From CAWAND01 sp963783335 (GTDB lineage Bacteria; Chloroflexota; Anaerolineae; Anaerolineales; E44-bin32): 64,000 nt of DNA. Shown one piece after another: positions 16,780 to 26,321 of this stretch. Position 1 is the stretch's first letter; every line of letters begins with the position of its first letter. The notes beneath the pieces are model-generated. The model was not told the origin of the DNA. It searched no databases and saw only the letters and a program-made list of their open reading frames with translations. Location: positions 62,001-126,000 of the forward strand of contig CAWAND010000001.1 in NCBI GenBank assembly GCA_963783335.1, in the 5' to 3' direction. Made by a program: the position numbers and the translations under genes.

Positions 16780-19440
16780 TTATTCGATGAGGCCGAGCTG
16801 GCGGGCTCGAGCCGCCGCCGCGGTGCGGCTCTTGACTCCTAGCTTGCCATAGATGTTGCTCAAGTGCTTCTTCACGGTGCCCGGAGAAATCACCAGTCTA
16901 TCAGCTGTCTCTTGATTGGTCAGCCCAGTGGAGACCAGCTTCAAAACCTCTGCCTCGCGATCGCTGAGAGGTTCTGGGAGGCCCACCGGCGAAGCAGGGT
17001 CCAGCCCGAAGTGATCCTGAAAGCCCAGCAACAGCTCTTGACCATAGGCAGGCAGCGCGTCGCGGTGGTCTGCCTCAAGCAGGATGCTCGCCATTGGAAG
17101 ACCCAAGTCGATGAAGACACGTTTGTAACCATACAATTCAGCAAGACGTAATGGCCGATCAATCCCGGCAAGGGCCGCCGCTCTCTTGCCGAGCCGCCAA
17201 TCTACCACGGCCCCAAGCGCCGCTGCTTCAGTCTCAATGCCGACCAGTCCATCCCGCCGGCTGGACCCTTCTTCAGCGTGCAGCATGCCTCTGGCACGGT
17301 CTAGGGAGGCCTTGTCGCCAGCGGCCATGAGGACGCGGGCGACGGCCAAACTCAAGAGCGGAGCTTGGTCCTTGCCGACCCGGCCCCATTGATCATTTAC
17401 CCAGTCTTCGGCTTCCCGTTGCTCAGCCTTTGTAAGCCACAGATCGACCTGAAGGCGATCCAGTTGCCCCTTCCATTGGGGGAGTTGGGATTGATCTAGC
17501 AACAAACGCGCTTTGTCCAGTTGAAAGGAGGCTGCCTCTACGTCTTGCTGGACCAGGGCCAGCCGAGCTGTGGCCAGATGGCCGGCTATGCGCGCACTGA
17601 CATCGCCTCCCAATTCTGCCCGCTGGAGACCTTTTTCAACGTAGTTGGCTGCGCGGTCAAGCTGATTCCACTCGATCTGAATCTCCGCCAACCTGATAAA
17701 GATCCATCCCGTCAGAGGCAGCGGGAGCCCGCCCCAATTGGCGACGTTATCGATCTCGGCCAGGGCGTCTTCCCAGGACGCGGCCGCCTGCTTGAGATTG
17801 CCTCTTCGCATATCCAAGTCGGCCAGCGCGCCGTAGACGTGAACCGCCAGTTGATGGAACAGCGGTTTGTCTGTAAACCTCAGTACCTGTGCGTAGTTGT
17901 TGCGGGCGAGGTCCCATTGAGCGTTCTTGCGATAGGTGTCTCCAAGCACGATGTAGGTCATGGATTGAAAGAAAACGTCGTCGTCCGGGAGTTCCTTGAG
18001 TGCTTTGTTGGCCAACGTCTCGGCGACCTCCAGATCATTCCTGAAGCAGGCAATCCCGCAACGAACAGCGTTGGCTCTGGCCCGGACCAGCTGGTGCTCG
18101 AGGCGACGGTTTCCACCCAATTGTGTTTCGATGCGGTCGAGCAGAGCTTGTGCAGCATCCAACGCGCCGGATTGCAGCAAGTACCCGACTTTGGCGGTTG
18201 CCAGGATTGGATGGTTGTCCAACCATCCGGCTGGGATCGAATCGAACCATGCCTTCAGGGTGGCAAACTCGCCCATCAAGAGCATACGGGGGACGAAGCG
18301 TTCGCAGACTTCGATTACCAGGGCCGGGTCGAGCGAGTCAACGGCATGCCGAAAGGCTTGATGGGGAAAGTCATGGTTCGCAAGCCATCGGGCCGCATTG
18401 CTGTGCAGGCCCCGTACCTCTTCAGGGCTCAACCTTCGTTCAAGCTCCATGCGAAGGAAGTCACCGAACAGTGGCTGGTACCTATACCACTCTCCCTGCT
18501 GGTCCAAAGGCTCGGTGAACACCCCGTCTTGCTCCAGGGTTTCCAGCACAGATTGGGAACCATCGCCGTTCGTGATCGCATCGCACAACCCCTCGCAAAG
18601 GCGCGCCACGATGGATGTCTTGAGCAAGAACGTGCGAAGCTGATCGGGCAGATGCGAGAACACATCCTGCCGGAAATAGTCCGCGATGAAGCGCTGAGAC
18701 CCTTCCAGTGTAGGCACCTGGGATTGTGGTGACCTCAGCAGACTCAGACCGGCAAGCTGCAAGGCGGCTGCCCATCCCTCGGTGGCTTCGTGCAAAGCTT
18801 CGACCTGGGGCGAATTCAGTTCGAGCCCCATTTGTCGCAGCAATTGATCCACTTCCGGCAATGTGAAACCGAGCGTCCGGGACCCGATCTCTCCAAGCAC
18901 CCCGTGGCCCCGGTACCGGGCAATGGCCAGCGGTGGAAGCGTTCGGGAGGCGACTGCCCAGTGGAGCGGTGCTGGAGAATTCTCGATCAACGAATCCAAG
19001 GCTTCTTCTGCTGGGCCGTCCTGGATGTGATGGTAGTCATCGATTACAAAGACAAGGGGATTGCTGCTGGACGCGGCGGTGTTCAGGAAGACAGTCGCAG
19101 CCTGGGCACCATCCGGATCTCGTGATCCAAGCACCATGTCAAGGGGCGTCCCAGCCAACTCGGGCTGGAAGGCACGCCAGGAGGCAAACAGGTGTCTAAG
19201 AAGGGACAGCGGGGCGAGGATAGTGTCGGAGGCACTGAGCCATCCGACCGGTGTTGTGGTGGCGCGCGCCCAATCTGCGATGGCGCTGCTCTTGCCGTAG
19301 CCTGCCGGTGCCAAGAGCAGGGTGAGTTTGTTCGACAGAATGTCCTGCTCTAGCCGTTGAGTGATTCGGGGTCGCTCGATGTGATACCGGGTCGGGGCAG
19401 GGATCTGAATCTTGCTCTTCAGGATGAGAGGATCGATCAT
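16780..19440 (-). CDS. MalT-like LuxR-family (LAL) transcription activator
   Basis: This 886-aa regulator has an N-terminal STAND NTPase with Walker A LLLAPAGYGKSSAI (about residue 45) and an acidic Walker B stretch LVFVIDDYHHIQ. A long helical TPR-like sensor region follows (about 400-750), then a C-terminal LuxR helix-turn-helix, LSDREAEVLKLVSTGLTNQE to KLGVKSRTAA. Such proteins bind ATP and a small ligand, multimerise and activate promoters. The ligand is unknown here. The flavin monooxygenase follows directly on the same strand. The ribosome site is weak, so the start is moderately certain. Confidence 0.93.
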   Translation of the reverse strand: MIDPLILKSKIQIPAPTRYHIERPRITQRLEQDILSNKLTLLLAPAGYGKSSAIADWARATTTPVGWLSASDTILAPLSLLRHLFASWRAFQPELAGTPLDMVLGSRDPDGAQAATVFLNTAASSSNPLVFVIDDYHHIQDGPAEEALDSLIENSPAPLHWAVASRTLPPLAIARYRGHGVLGEIGSRTLGFTLPEVDQLLRQMGLELNSPQVEALHEATEGWAAALQLAGLSLLRSPQSQVPTLEGSQRFIADYFRQDVFSHLPDQLRTFLLKTSIVARLCEGLCDAITNGDGSQSVLETLEQDGVFTEPLDQQGEWYRYQPLFGDFLRMELERRLSPEEVRGLHSNAARWLANHDFPHQAFRHAVDSLDPALVIEVCERFVPRMLLMGEFATLKAWFDSIPAGWLDNHPILATAKVGYLLQSGALDAAQALLDRIETQLGGNRRLEHQLVRARANAVRCGIACFRNDLEVAETLANKALKELPDDDVFFQSMTYIVLGDTYRKNAQWDLARNNYAQVLRFTDKPLFHQLAVHVYGALADLDMRRGNLKQAAASWEDALAEIDNVANWGGLPLPLTGWIFIRLAEIQIEWNQLDRAANYVEKGLQRAELGGDVSARIAGHLATARLALVQQDVEAASFQLDKARLLLDQSQLPQWKGQLDRLQVDLWLTKAEQREAEDWVNDQWGRVGKDQAPLLSLAVARVLMAAGDKASLDRARGMLHAEEGSSRRDGLVGIETEAAALGAVVDWRLGKRAAALAGIDRPLRLAELYGYKRVFIDLGLPMASILLEADHRDALPAYGQELLLGFQDHFGLDPASPVGLPEPLSDREAEVLKLVSTGLTNQETADRLVISPGTVKKHLSNIYGKLGVKSRTAAAARARQLGLIE

Positions 19441-20301
19441 CAGGGGAATTCCCTAATTCCGGTCGGATTGGAAGTCGGCAGTGAGGGGCGTCGGTGGGTA
19501 GAAAGAGATTTCGGACCCAGCCGCGATTATACCAATCGCATACGGCGGCTTCCTGGGGCCCCATGATGTGGATGGGGTAGACGAAGTCAGGGGTTGACCA
19601 GAGCGAGGTTTCTGGGCTGAGGATTAGGCTGTTGCGCCTCTTTGGGATGTAGTCGATGGCGGTTCAGCGGAAGCCTCAGGAGAGGGGCAATGAAGCAATT
19701 CGAGGCGTACAAAGAGCTACGTATCGGTCGCGGTGATTACACCACCCCTGAGACGGCGTTGTTCAAGACCCTTGCCTAGAGGCGACGACGGGATGCGCCC
19801 TTCGGCTACGCCTCAGGACGCTTCGCGGAACCCGTGATGGAGGTTTTGCAAACTCTTGCATGCCTTTCGGCAGATCCCGTCTAAGGGTTATGGAGTGGTC
19901 CACTTTCTTTTCGATCAAGAACTCTTGCCTGCCGATTTTGACCAGGCAGCGGACGACAAGTGAACGTACTACCGATCAGCGCAAGTCTGCTTCACATGAT
20001 TTGGGGTGGCAAGCTCAAGTGGGGCTATGCAGGCATGGATCCGCCCATGCAAGCCATCCTGTCGAAGATGCAGACAAATGCTGTGTGCAGTCCATCGTGG
20101 CGGGAGTCGGAACCAGCCGGCGTACAACTGTCTGCCGATGAGGCAGATCAAGGCGCCGAGCAACGCGGCGAGCCGGTTAGAGCGCAGACGCTTGGTCGAG
20201 ATGGCCGCCTCCGCATGGCGCAGGTCGGACCGAATGCGTAGCTTGTGCCCAGAAGAGCGTCCCCCGCCACGTGTCACAAACCCAGACATGACATTTGTCG
20301 A
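19441..20301. other. Intergenic region with tRNA-Cys-derived repeat copy 1
   Basis: No convincing gene. It holds the first tRNA-Cys-like repeat (19779..19961). A minus-strand open frame over 19969..20307 contains one hydrophobic stretch (RLAALLGALICLIGRQLYAG) but no start signals; it is probably a remnant or chance. Confidence 0.5.
19779..19961 (-). repeat. tRNA-Cys 3'-fragment repeat, copy 1 (T-loop interrupted)
   Basis: Read on the minus strand this ends like a tRNA-Cys 3' half: anticodon loop with GCA (TTTGCAAAACC), then a T-arm and acceptor 3' strand CGTCGCCTC. The T-loop is split by a 31-nt insert at 19798..19828. Downstream on the plus strand, sequence related to copies 4 and 5 continues (CTTTCGGCAGATCCCGTCTA; AACTCTTGCC), with about 20 bp missing around the second decamer. 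No 5' half (expected to start GGCGACG) is present, so it is not a functional tRNA gene. Confidence 0.75.
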
Positions 20302-20330
20302 TTGCATTGATTCTCATCTTCTGCTAATGT
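20302..20330 (+). promoter_or_regulatory. Candidate sigma-70 promoter of the arabinose locus
   Basis: TTGCAT, a 17-base spacer, then TAATGT, ending 4 bases before the triple 12-bp repeat. The match is imperfect, but the position just ahead of the regulator gene is right. Confidence 0.4.
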
Positions 20331-20333
20331 GTA

Positions 20334-20369
20334 AACGATACCGGGAACGATAACGGGAACGATAACGGG
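20334..20369 (+). promoter_or_regulatory. Three tandem 12-bp repeats, candidate operator of the LacI regulator
   Basis: Three back-to-back units: AACGATACCGGG, AACGATAACGGG and AACGATAACGGG, ending two bases before the regulator ATG (20371). A 12-bp period is close to one helical turn, so bound proteins would line up on one face. The location covers the expected transcript start and ribosome site, suggesting autorepression. That the LacI-type protein binds here is inference. Confidence 0.5.
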
Positions 20370-20370
20370 C

Positions 20371-21438
20371 ATGAAACGCATTGGCCGAGCCACAATTAAG
20401 CAAGTTGCATCGGCAGCCGGCGTCTCAACGCAGACCGTATCGCGTGTGATCAATGACCGACCGGATGTCTCTCGCCAGACCAGGGAGCGAGTGAAACAGG
20501 TCATCGATCAGCTGGGGTATCAGCCCAGTGCCGTTGCCCGGAGTTTGATTCGTCAACGCAGCTACACCCTGGGTGTCGTCACGGCGGGGTTGAAGTTCAT
20601 CGGTCCGTCTCGTACCCTCAGCGGTATCACCAGCGCAGCCGAAAGGGCGGGGTACTCGCTTCTGCTTCAGGAGCTGGGCCGTTTCAATCCTGAGGAGATG
20701 GCGACGGTCTTCCAGAGGTTGGTTTCCCACCAGGTCGATGGGGTCATTTGGGCGGTGCCCGAAGTCGGTGAGAACCTGCGATGGATCAATGATCCCTCCC
20801 TGGACCTGGGAATCCCCGTTGTCTATCTGACCATCCACTCGCGCAAGGCAATCAACATCGTCTCAATTGACAACTATCTTGGTGGACAGCTCGCCATGAC
20901 GCACCTGATCGAGCAGGGTTATGAGCGAATTGGTCACATTTCGGGTCCCTTGGATTGGTGGGAGGCTCGTGAGCGCAAGGCGGCCTGGCGTGAGGGTCTC
21001 AAGCAAGCCCAGCTTCCCTACGAGGAGGAATACTGCGTGGAGGGGACTTGGTCTTCTCGAAGTGGTGCCCGGGAGATCAAGCGTCTCATTGAGCAGTACC
21101 CAGAGATGGATGCCGTGTTTGCGGCCAACGATCAAATGGCTTTGGGTGTGCTGCAGTATGCCTGTCAATCCGGAATTCGAATTCCCGATGACCTGGGCGT
21201 TGTCGGGTTCGACGATATTCCAGAGTCTGAATTCTTCTGGCCCCCGCTGACAACCGTCCAGCAGGATCAAAACAACCTTGGTGAAGTTGCGATCGAAGAA
21301 ATCATCAAGATCATCGAATCTGAATACGACGAACGTGATCCGGTTCGGCCGAAGGCCATACTGCTAGCCCCAACTTTAGTTGCAAGGCAAAGTTCCATGA
21401 AGGGGATGGGGCAAGAAGGAGGTGGAGCTGAGACATAA
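20371..21438 (+). CDS. LacI-family transcription regulator of the arabinose locus
   Basis: A 355-aa regulator with an N-terminal LacI helix-turn-helix (TIKQVASAAGVSTQTVSRVI, hinge helix around PSAVARSL) and a periplasmic-binding-protein-like sensor domain (about residues 65-340) with VDGVIWAVPE, DNYLGGQLAMTHL and VVGFDDIPE. It is expected to repress or activate the adjacent transport and catabolic genes in response to a sugar, most likely L-arabinose or a derivative. It is the first gene of the plus-strand run that ends with araA. The start is the ATG right after the triple repeat; its ribosome site is weak. Confidence 0.94.
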   Translation: MKRIGRATIKQVASAAGVSTQTVSRVINDRPDVSRQTRERVKQVIDQLGYQPSAVARSLIRQRSYTLGVVTAGLKFIGPSRTLSGITSAAERAGYSLLLQELGRFNPEEMATVFQRLVSHQVDGVIWAVPEVGENLRWINDPSLDLGIPVVYLTIHSRKAINIVSIDNYLGGQLAMTHLIEQGYERIGHISGPLDWWEARERKAAWREGLKQAQLPYEEEYCVEGTWSSRSGAREIKRLIEQYPEMDAVFAANDQMALGVLQYACQSGIRIPDDLGVVGFDDIPESEFFWPPLTTVQQDQNNLGEVAIEEIIKIIESEYDERDPVRPKAILLAPTLVARQSSMKGMGQEGGGAET

Positions 21439-21453
21439 CCATCGTGGGGAAAT

Positions 21454-21495
21454 GAGGTGCCGGTCTGGCTGTCGAGCCATGTAGGCGGGCACCTC
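21454..21495 (+). promoter_or_regulatory. Inverted repeat between regulator and binding-protein genes
   Basis: GAGGTGCC / GGCACCTC, 8 bp each, 26-base loop, 16 bp after the LacI-type stop. It could be a weak terminator or an mRNA processing hairpin that separates low regulator expression from high binding-protein expression. Confidence 0.4.
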
Positions 21496-21564
21496 GGCCA
21501 GAGCGAATCAGCTGACTCAATCCTCGAATCGCTTTGCGCACACAAACTAGAAGGAGAAGACGTC

Positions 21565-22557
21565 ATGTTCAGTTGGAAGAAGCTCGCGTTTCTGTTCATC
21601 GTTACCTCGATGATCCTGGCTGCCTGCGGTGGTGGTGGAGCTGCTCCTGCCTCGGATGAATCATCCTGTGCACCTAACTGCACCTATGCCGACATGGTGC
21701 TCTGCTATCCACAGCTCGGCGCCGAGAGCGACTGGCGGACGGCGAACACGGCTTCAATCAAGGAAACCGCAGATACGCTTGGCATCAAGCAGCTGGTCTT
21801 CTCAGATGCCCAGCAGAAGCAGGAGAACCAGATTTCGGCCGTCCGGTCTTGCATCGCCCAAGGGGTGGATGTGATCGCTTTGCCCCCGGTGGTTGAGGAT
21901 GGCTGGGAAGCTGTCCTGACCGAGGCCAAGAACGCCGGCATTCCGGTCATCATCGTTGACCGCAGCGTGAGTGCAGATCCGTCCCTCTACGCCACCCACA
22001 TCGGCTCCGACATGGTGCTGGAGGGCGAGCGGGCGGCTGCTGAGTTCAACAAGATGATGCCCGACGGTGGTGCCCTTCTTGAGCTGTCTGGCACGACCGG
22101 ATCCGGCGCCGCAGTTGGCCGCGCCGAAGGCTTCCGCAATAAGCTGGATGACAATATCAAGATCCTTGATTCCCAAACCGGCAACTTCACCCGTGCAGAG
22201 GCGCTGCCCGTCATGCAGGCCTTCCTGCAGAAATACAAACCAGGGGAAGACTTCCAGGGGATCTTCATCCACAACGATGACATGGGGATCGGAGCCATTG
22301 AGGCTCTGAAGGCCGCTGGTGTCAAGCCCGGCGAGCTGGACATCGTTTCCGTCGACGGAACACGTGGCGGATTTCAGGCCATGGTCGATGGTTGGTTCCA
22401 GGCTGACGTCGAGTGCAACCCACTGCTTGGGCCGCAGGTCTATGAACTCGCCCTCAAGCTGATGAATGGCCAACCTGTGGATCGCGAAATCCTCACCAAC
22501 GAGACCGTGTACTATCCCGACAAAGCGGCTGAGCTCTTGCCGTCACGCCAGTACTAA
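21565..22557 (+). CDS. Sugar ABC transporter, substrate-binding lipoprotein (YtfQ/RbsB type)
   Basis: A 330-aa exported lipoprotein. The signal peptide MFSWKKLAFLFIVTSMIL ends in the lipobox LAAC, so the mature protein is lipid-anchored outside the membrane. The rest is a periplasmic-binding fold of cluster B (IPVIIVDRSVSADPSLY, GIFIHNDDMGIGAIEALKA, IVSVDGTRGG), resembling YtfQ, which binds galactofuranose in E. coli. AGAAGGAGAAG precedes ATG 21565. Two permeases follow, as in Ytf systems, so a furanose form of arabinose is a plausible ligand; this is inference. Confidence 0.93.
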   Translation: MFSWKKLAFLFIVTSMILAACGGGGAAPASDESSCAPNCTYADMVLCYPQLGAESDWRTANTASIKETADTLGIKQLVFSDAQQKQENQISAVRSCIAQGVDVIALPPVVEDGWEAVLTEAKNAGIPVIIVDRSVSADPSLYATHIGSDMVLEGERAAAEFNKMMPDGGALLELSGTTGSGAAVGRAEGFRNKLDDNIKILDSQTGNFTRAEALPVMQAFLQKYKPGEDFQGIFIHNDDMGIGAIEALKAAGVKPGELDIVSVDGTRGGFQAMVDGWFQADVECNPLLGPQVYELALKLMNGQPVDREILTNETVYYPDKAAELLPSRQY

Positions 22558-22608
22558 GCCGGACCTACCAGCGTGAGGTTGAGACTCACACACGGGGACT
22601 AGCCTAGT

Positions 22609-22648
22609 GGATAGAGAAGCGGTGCATGAATGCTCCGCTTCTCTATCC
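22609..22648 (+). promoter_or_regulatory. Strong intercistronic hairpin after the binding-protein gene
   Basis: A perfect 14-bp stem GGATAGAGAAGCGG / CCGCTTCTCTATCC; its 12-base loop can extend the pairing by 4 bp (GCAT/ATGC). No T run follows. Such hairpins after binding-protein genes usually protect the upstream message and cut expression of the ATPase and permeases. Confidence 0.7.
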
Positions 22649-22674
22649 CAGTCCATCCCGGTCAGGGTATGACC

Positions 22675-24192
22675 ATGAACGATGAACAAATCGTCGTGAA
22701 GATGACGGATATCACCAAATCCTTTCCCGGGGTGCTGGCCCTGGAGCATGTGGACTTCTCCCTGCGGCGGGGTGAAATCCACGCCTTGATGGGCGAGAAC
22801 GGAGCCGGAAAGTCCACGCTCATTAAGGTTCTGACCGGTGTCGAACAAGTGGATGCTGGCACGATTGAGCTGGAGGGAGACGTTGTTCACGTTCGTTCCC
22901 CTCGACATTCCCAGGAACTTGGCATCAGCACCGTATATCAGGAAGTGAACCTCTGCACCAACATCTCCGTCGCTGAAAACATCATGCTGGGGCGGGAACC
23001 TGCGCGCTTTGGCACCATACACTGGGCCAGGATGAATGAACTGGCACGAAAGTCTATCAAGCGCTTGAACATAGATGTCGACGTAACTCGGCCGCTGGGG
23101 GACTACTCCGTAGCAATCCAGCAAATGATCGCCATCACACGGGCGCTCGAAATCCTATCCGCCAAAGTCCTGATCCTGGATGAACCTACATCCAGCTTGG
23201 ATGTTCACGAAACCAACTTGCTCTTCGACGCGATGCGCAAGCTGAAGGGCGAGGGTATCGGCATTATCTTCATTACACATTTCTTGGGCCAGGTCTATCA
23301 GGTCGCTGACCGGATCACCGTTCTGCGCAATGGAAAGCTGGTGGGGACATATGAAGCCGCTTCCTTGCCACGCGTGGAGCTGGTAGCGGCCATGCTTGGA
23401 CGCAGCATGACAGAATTGGACGCTATCTCGAGAGTCAGATCAGAGGGCGAAGAGCAGAAGGAAAGACAGCATCTGGTCGAGGCCAGAGGTTTGGGTTTGA
23501 CCAACAAGATCGAACCGCTGGACCTCGACCTGAACGCTAATGAGGTCTTGGGCATTGCCGGTTTGCTGGGCTCCGGACGCACGGACCTGGCGGGCATGAT
23601 CTTCGGTATCGACGCGCCTGACAAAGGGTCCCTTGTCGTGGACGGGGAGAAGGCGGACAAGGTCTCTCCCCAGCAATCTCTGAAGCGCGGAATCGCGCTT
23701 TGTCCGGAGGATCGAAAGGCGGAAGGTATTGTGGGCGACCTGACCATCCGCGAAAACATCATTCTGGCGCTGCAGGCCCGATACGGGTGGTTTAGGTTCA
23801 TCTCCGTTCAGAAACAGCACGAGATCGCTGATGAGTACATCCAACTTCTGGGGATCGTGACACCCTCTGCTGACCAATTGGTGAAGAATCTGAGTGGCGG
23901 GAACCAGCAGAAGGTCATCGTGGCGCGTTGGCTGGCCACGAATCCCAAGGTGCTAATTTTGGACGAACCAACCCGAGGGATCGACGTCGGAGCCAAAGCC
24001 GAGATCCAGCGACTGGTCATGAATCTGGCAGAGGAAGGAAAGTCGTGTGTTTTCATCTCCTCTGAATTGGAAGAAGTCTTGCGCGTTAGCAATCGAATCG
24101 CGGTCCTAAGAGACCGGAGGAAGGTGGCCGAATACGAGGGCGACGTGGATGATGCCACCATCATCCATACCATGGCGGGTGGCGAAGCATGA
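22675..24192 (+). CDS. Sugar ABC transporter, dual-domain ATPase (YtfR/RbsA type)
   Basis: A 505-aa ATPase with two fused nucleotide-binding domains that powers the two permeases downstream. Domain 1 (about residues 5-240) has Walker A GENGAGKSTLI and Walker B KVLILDEPTSSLD. Domain 2 has a degenerate Walker A (AGLLGSGRTDLAG), a good signature NLSGGNQQKV, and KVLILDEPTRGID. This asymmetry is normal for the RbsA/MglA/YtfR group. I favour ATG 22675 with AGGG 7 bases upstream; ATG 22669 is an alternative. The stop overlaps the next permease start (ATGA). Confidence 0.93.
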   Translation: MNDEQIVVKMTDITKSFPGVLALEHVDFSLRRGEIHALMGENGAGKSTLIKVLTGVEQVDAGTIELEGDVVHVRSPRHSQELGISTVYQEVNLCTNISVAENIMLGREPARFGTIHWARMNELARKSIKRLNIDVDVTRPLGDYSVAIQQMIAITRALEILSAKVLILDEPTSSLDVHETNLLFDAMRKLKGEGIGIIFITHFLGQVYQVADRITVLRNGKLVGTYEAASLPRVELVAAMLGRSMTELDAISRVRSEGEEQKERQHLVEARGLGLTNKIEPLDLDLNANEVLGIAGLLGSGRTDLAGMIFGIDAPDKGSLVVDGEKADKVSPQQSLKRGIALCPEDRKAEGIVGDLTIRENIILALQARYGWFRFISVQKQHEIADEYIQLLGIVTPSADQLVKNLSGGNQQKVIVARWLATNPKVLILDEPTRGIDVGAKAEIQRLVMNLAEEGKSCVFISSELEEVLRVSNRIAVLRDRRKVAEYEGDVDDATIIHTMAGGEA

Positions 24193-25284
24193 AGAACTTG
24201 ACAGAGTTCCTAAGGAAATTCCGCGAGAGCCAGCTCTTCTGGCCGCTGGTAGCTTGGGCCCTGATTCTCATGTTTAACGCCATCGTCGAACCTGGCTTTT
24301 TCCAGCTTGGGATCATTGATGATCCCATCTACGGAAAACACCTCTATGGCAACCTCATAGATGTCTTTAAGAACGGGGCCCCGCTGATGCTGGTAGCGAT
24401 CGGGATGACCATGGTGATCGCTACCGGAGGTGTTGACCTTTCTGTGGGGGCCGTGATCGCCATTTCGGCTGCTATGGGCGCGGTATTGATCAACCCGGCT
24501 CTCGGCAATGAGCTCATCACCAACGACATTCTCACCCGCAACGCCACCAACACCCCGTTGCCGATCATCATCTTGGCCGATTTGGCGGCCGGCACCTTGT
24601 GTGGCTTGTGGAACGGTCTGCTCGTTTCGCGCGCGCGAATTCAACCGATGGTCGCCACCCTCATCCTGATGGTGGCTGGTCGTGGTATTGCGCAGTTGAT
24701 CACCAACGGCCAGATCATGACCATCTATTACACGCCGTATTTCTGGTTTGGCAACGGGTACATCCTTGGACTGCCGGTTTCCATCTACATCGTGGGAACT
24801 CATTCTTGTATTGGCTTGGTTCTTGGTCCGCAAGACTTCCATCGGCCTCTTCATTGAATCGGTCGGGATCAACTCGAAGGCGAGCTTCTACAGCGGAATC
24901 GATGAGAAGAACGTCAAGCTTCTGGCCTATGCCTTCTGCGGCTTCTGCGCTGCCATCGCAGGCTTGATCTTGAGTTCCTACGTCCATAGCGCGGATGGCA
25001 ACAACAATGGGTTGAACTACGAACTCGACGCCATCCTGGCGGTTGTGATGGGCGGAACGCTGATGACCGGCGGACGGTTCTCCCTGGTGGCCAGCGCTCT
25101 AGGGGCACTGGTCATATGGACTTTCACCGTGACCATCTACACCCTGGGCGTGCCGGCAAACGCCCTGCTGGCAGCCAAGGCTGTCTTGGTCATGCTGGTG
25201 ATCTTCCTCTACTCTGACTACAGCCGCCGCTTGATGAGCAGGATTTCCGAACGCAGAGGATCTTCTCATAGTGCATCGAACTAA
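24189..25284 (+). CDS. Sugar ABC transporter permease (YtfT-like), split by a frameshift
   Basis: Joined, this is a 364-aa BPD_transp_2-family permease. The first frame carries GAPLMLVAIGMTMVIATGG and VDLSVGAVIAIS, a family hallmark. The second frame carries LILVLAWFLVRKTSIGLFIE and LAVVMGGTLMTGGRFSL. The frames meet at GTGGGAACTC near 24794-24796; removing one G restores VELILVLAW. It overlaps the ATPase stop (ATGA) and the next permease start by 14 bases. Compared with the second permease it has a longer periplasmic loop (NPALGNELITNDILTRNATN). Confidence 0.9.
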
Positions 25285-26254
25285 GACTCTCTTCTGGCGA
25301 TATGGGCCCCTGCTGACCACGATCTCGATCTTTGTTGTCGCTTACTTTGTCGGCAGCAGAATGTACCCTGCCATGCAGAAGCCACAGGTGTTCTTCAATC
25401 TTTTCATTAACAACGGGAGTTTGCTGCTTGTATCGATCGGGATGACCATGGTCATCCTGACCGGCGGGGGTGGGATCGATCTTTCCGTGGGCGGGGTTCT
25501 GGCTCTGACAACGGCCGCCTCGGCCGCTCTGCTGAGAGACGGAATGAGCCCCATGCTCGTGATTCCGTTGATGATGCTTATGGGGGTGGCAATCGGCGCA
25601 GTGCTGGGCTCCATTATCCAGTACTTCAAAGTGCAGCCCTTCATAGTGACCTTGATGGGCCTGTATTTCGCCCGCGGTATGGCGTACATCATCAGTTTGA
25701 CTTCGGTCACGATCTCGGACCCGGTGTACAAGAAACTGGCTCTAACGCCAATCTACATTCCGTTCCTCTCTAAGACTTATGTCTACCCCCCAACTCTTGT
25801 GGCGCCGATCATGCTGCTGGTGGCATTCCTTTTGCTGACGTTCACACGCTTTGGGCGCACGATATACGCCATGGGCAACAATGAGCAATCCGCTTTGCTC
25901 ATGGGCCTGTCTGTAGCCCGTACAAAGATCGCGGTTTACGCATTCAGCGGCCTTTGCTCTGCTCTGGCCGGGATCGTCTTCAGCATGTCGTTGCTTGCTG
26001 GGTATGGGCAGTTCGCGACAGGCATGGAACTTGACGCCATCGCTTCGGTGGTCATGGGCGGCACGTCGCTCGCAGGGGGCGTAGGAAATGTCATTGGCAC
26101 GCTGTTCGGCGTGCTGATCAACGGCACCATCGTCTCCATCCTCCAGTTCAACGGCACTTTGAGTTCGTGGTGGACTCGAATCGGGGTTGGTTTGCTGACC
26201 CTGGTTGCCATAGGCCTTCAAAGCCTGTTCTACATCAGGCAGAAACACTCGTAA
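25271..26254 (+). CDS. Sugar ABC transporter permease (YjfF-like)
   Basis: A 327-aa second BPD_transp_2-family permease with about eight to ten membrane segments. The signature IGMTMVILTGGGGIDLSVGG is intact, as is the C-terminal SVVMGGTSLAGGVGNVIGTL. It starts at GTG 25271 inside the end of the preceding permease (14-base overlap), so the pair should be made in equal amounts. Two different permeases with one dual ATPase and one binding protein is the YtfQRT-YjfF plan. Confidence 0.93.
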   Translation: MHRTKTLFWRYGPLLTTISIFVVAYFVGSRMYPAMQKPQVFFNLFINNGSLLLVSIGMTMVILTGGGGIDLSVGGVLALTTAASAALLRDGMSPMLVIPLMMLMGVAIGAVLGSIIQYFKVQPFIVTLMGLYFARGMAYIISLTSVTISDPVYKKLALTPIYIPFLSKTYVYPPTLVAPIMLLVAFLLLTFTRFGRTIYAMGNNEQSALLMGLSVARTKIAVYAFSGLCSALAGIVFSMSLLAGYGQFATGMELDAIASVVMGGTSLAGGVGNVIGTLFGVLINGTIVSILQFNGTLSSWWTRIGVGLLTLVAIGLQSLFYIRQKHS

Positions 26255-26321
26255 GCCAGTTGCTCATTCAAGGGCGGGCGGCTTTCGCCGATCAACAAGT
26301 GACGTTGCCAGGTGTATAGGA

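Noticed and set aside
17521..18732. A 403-codon open frame on the plus strand
   Set aside because: It lies wholly antisense to the MalT-like gene, whose domains are clear; the antisense translation shows no recognisable fold.
20334..20369. CRISPR-like array from three 12-bp units
   Set aside because: The units are contiguous without spacers, far shorter than CRISPR repeats, and no cas gene is present.
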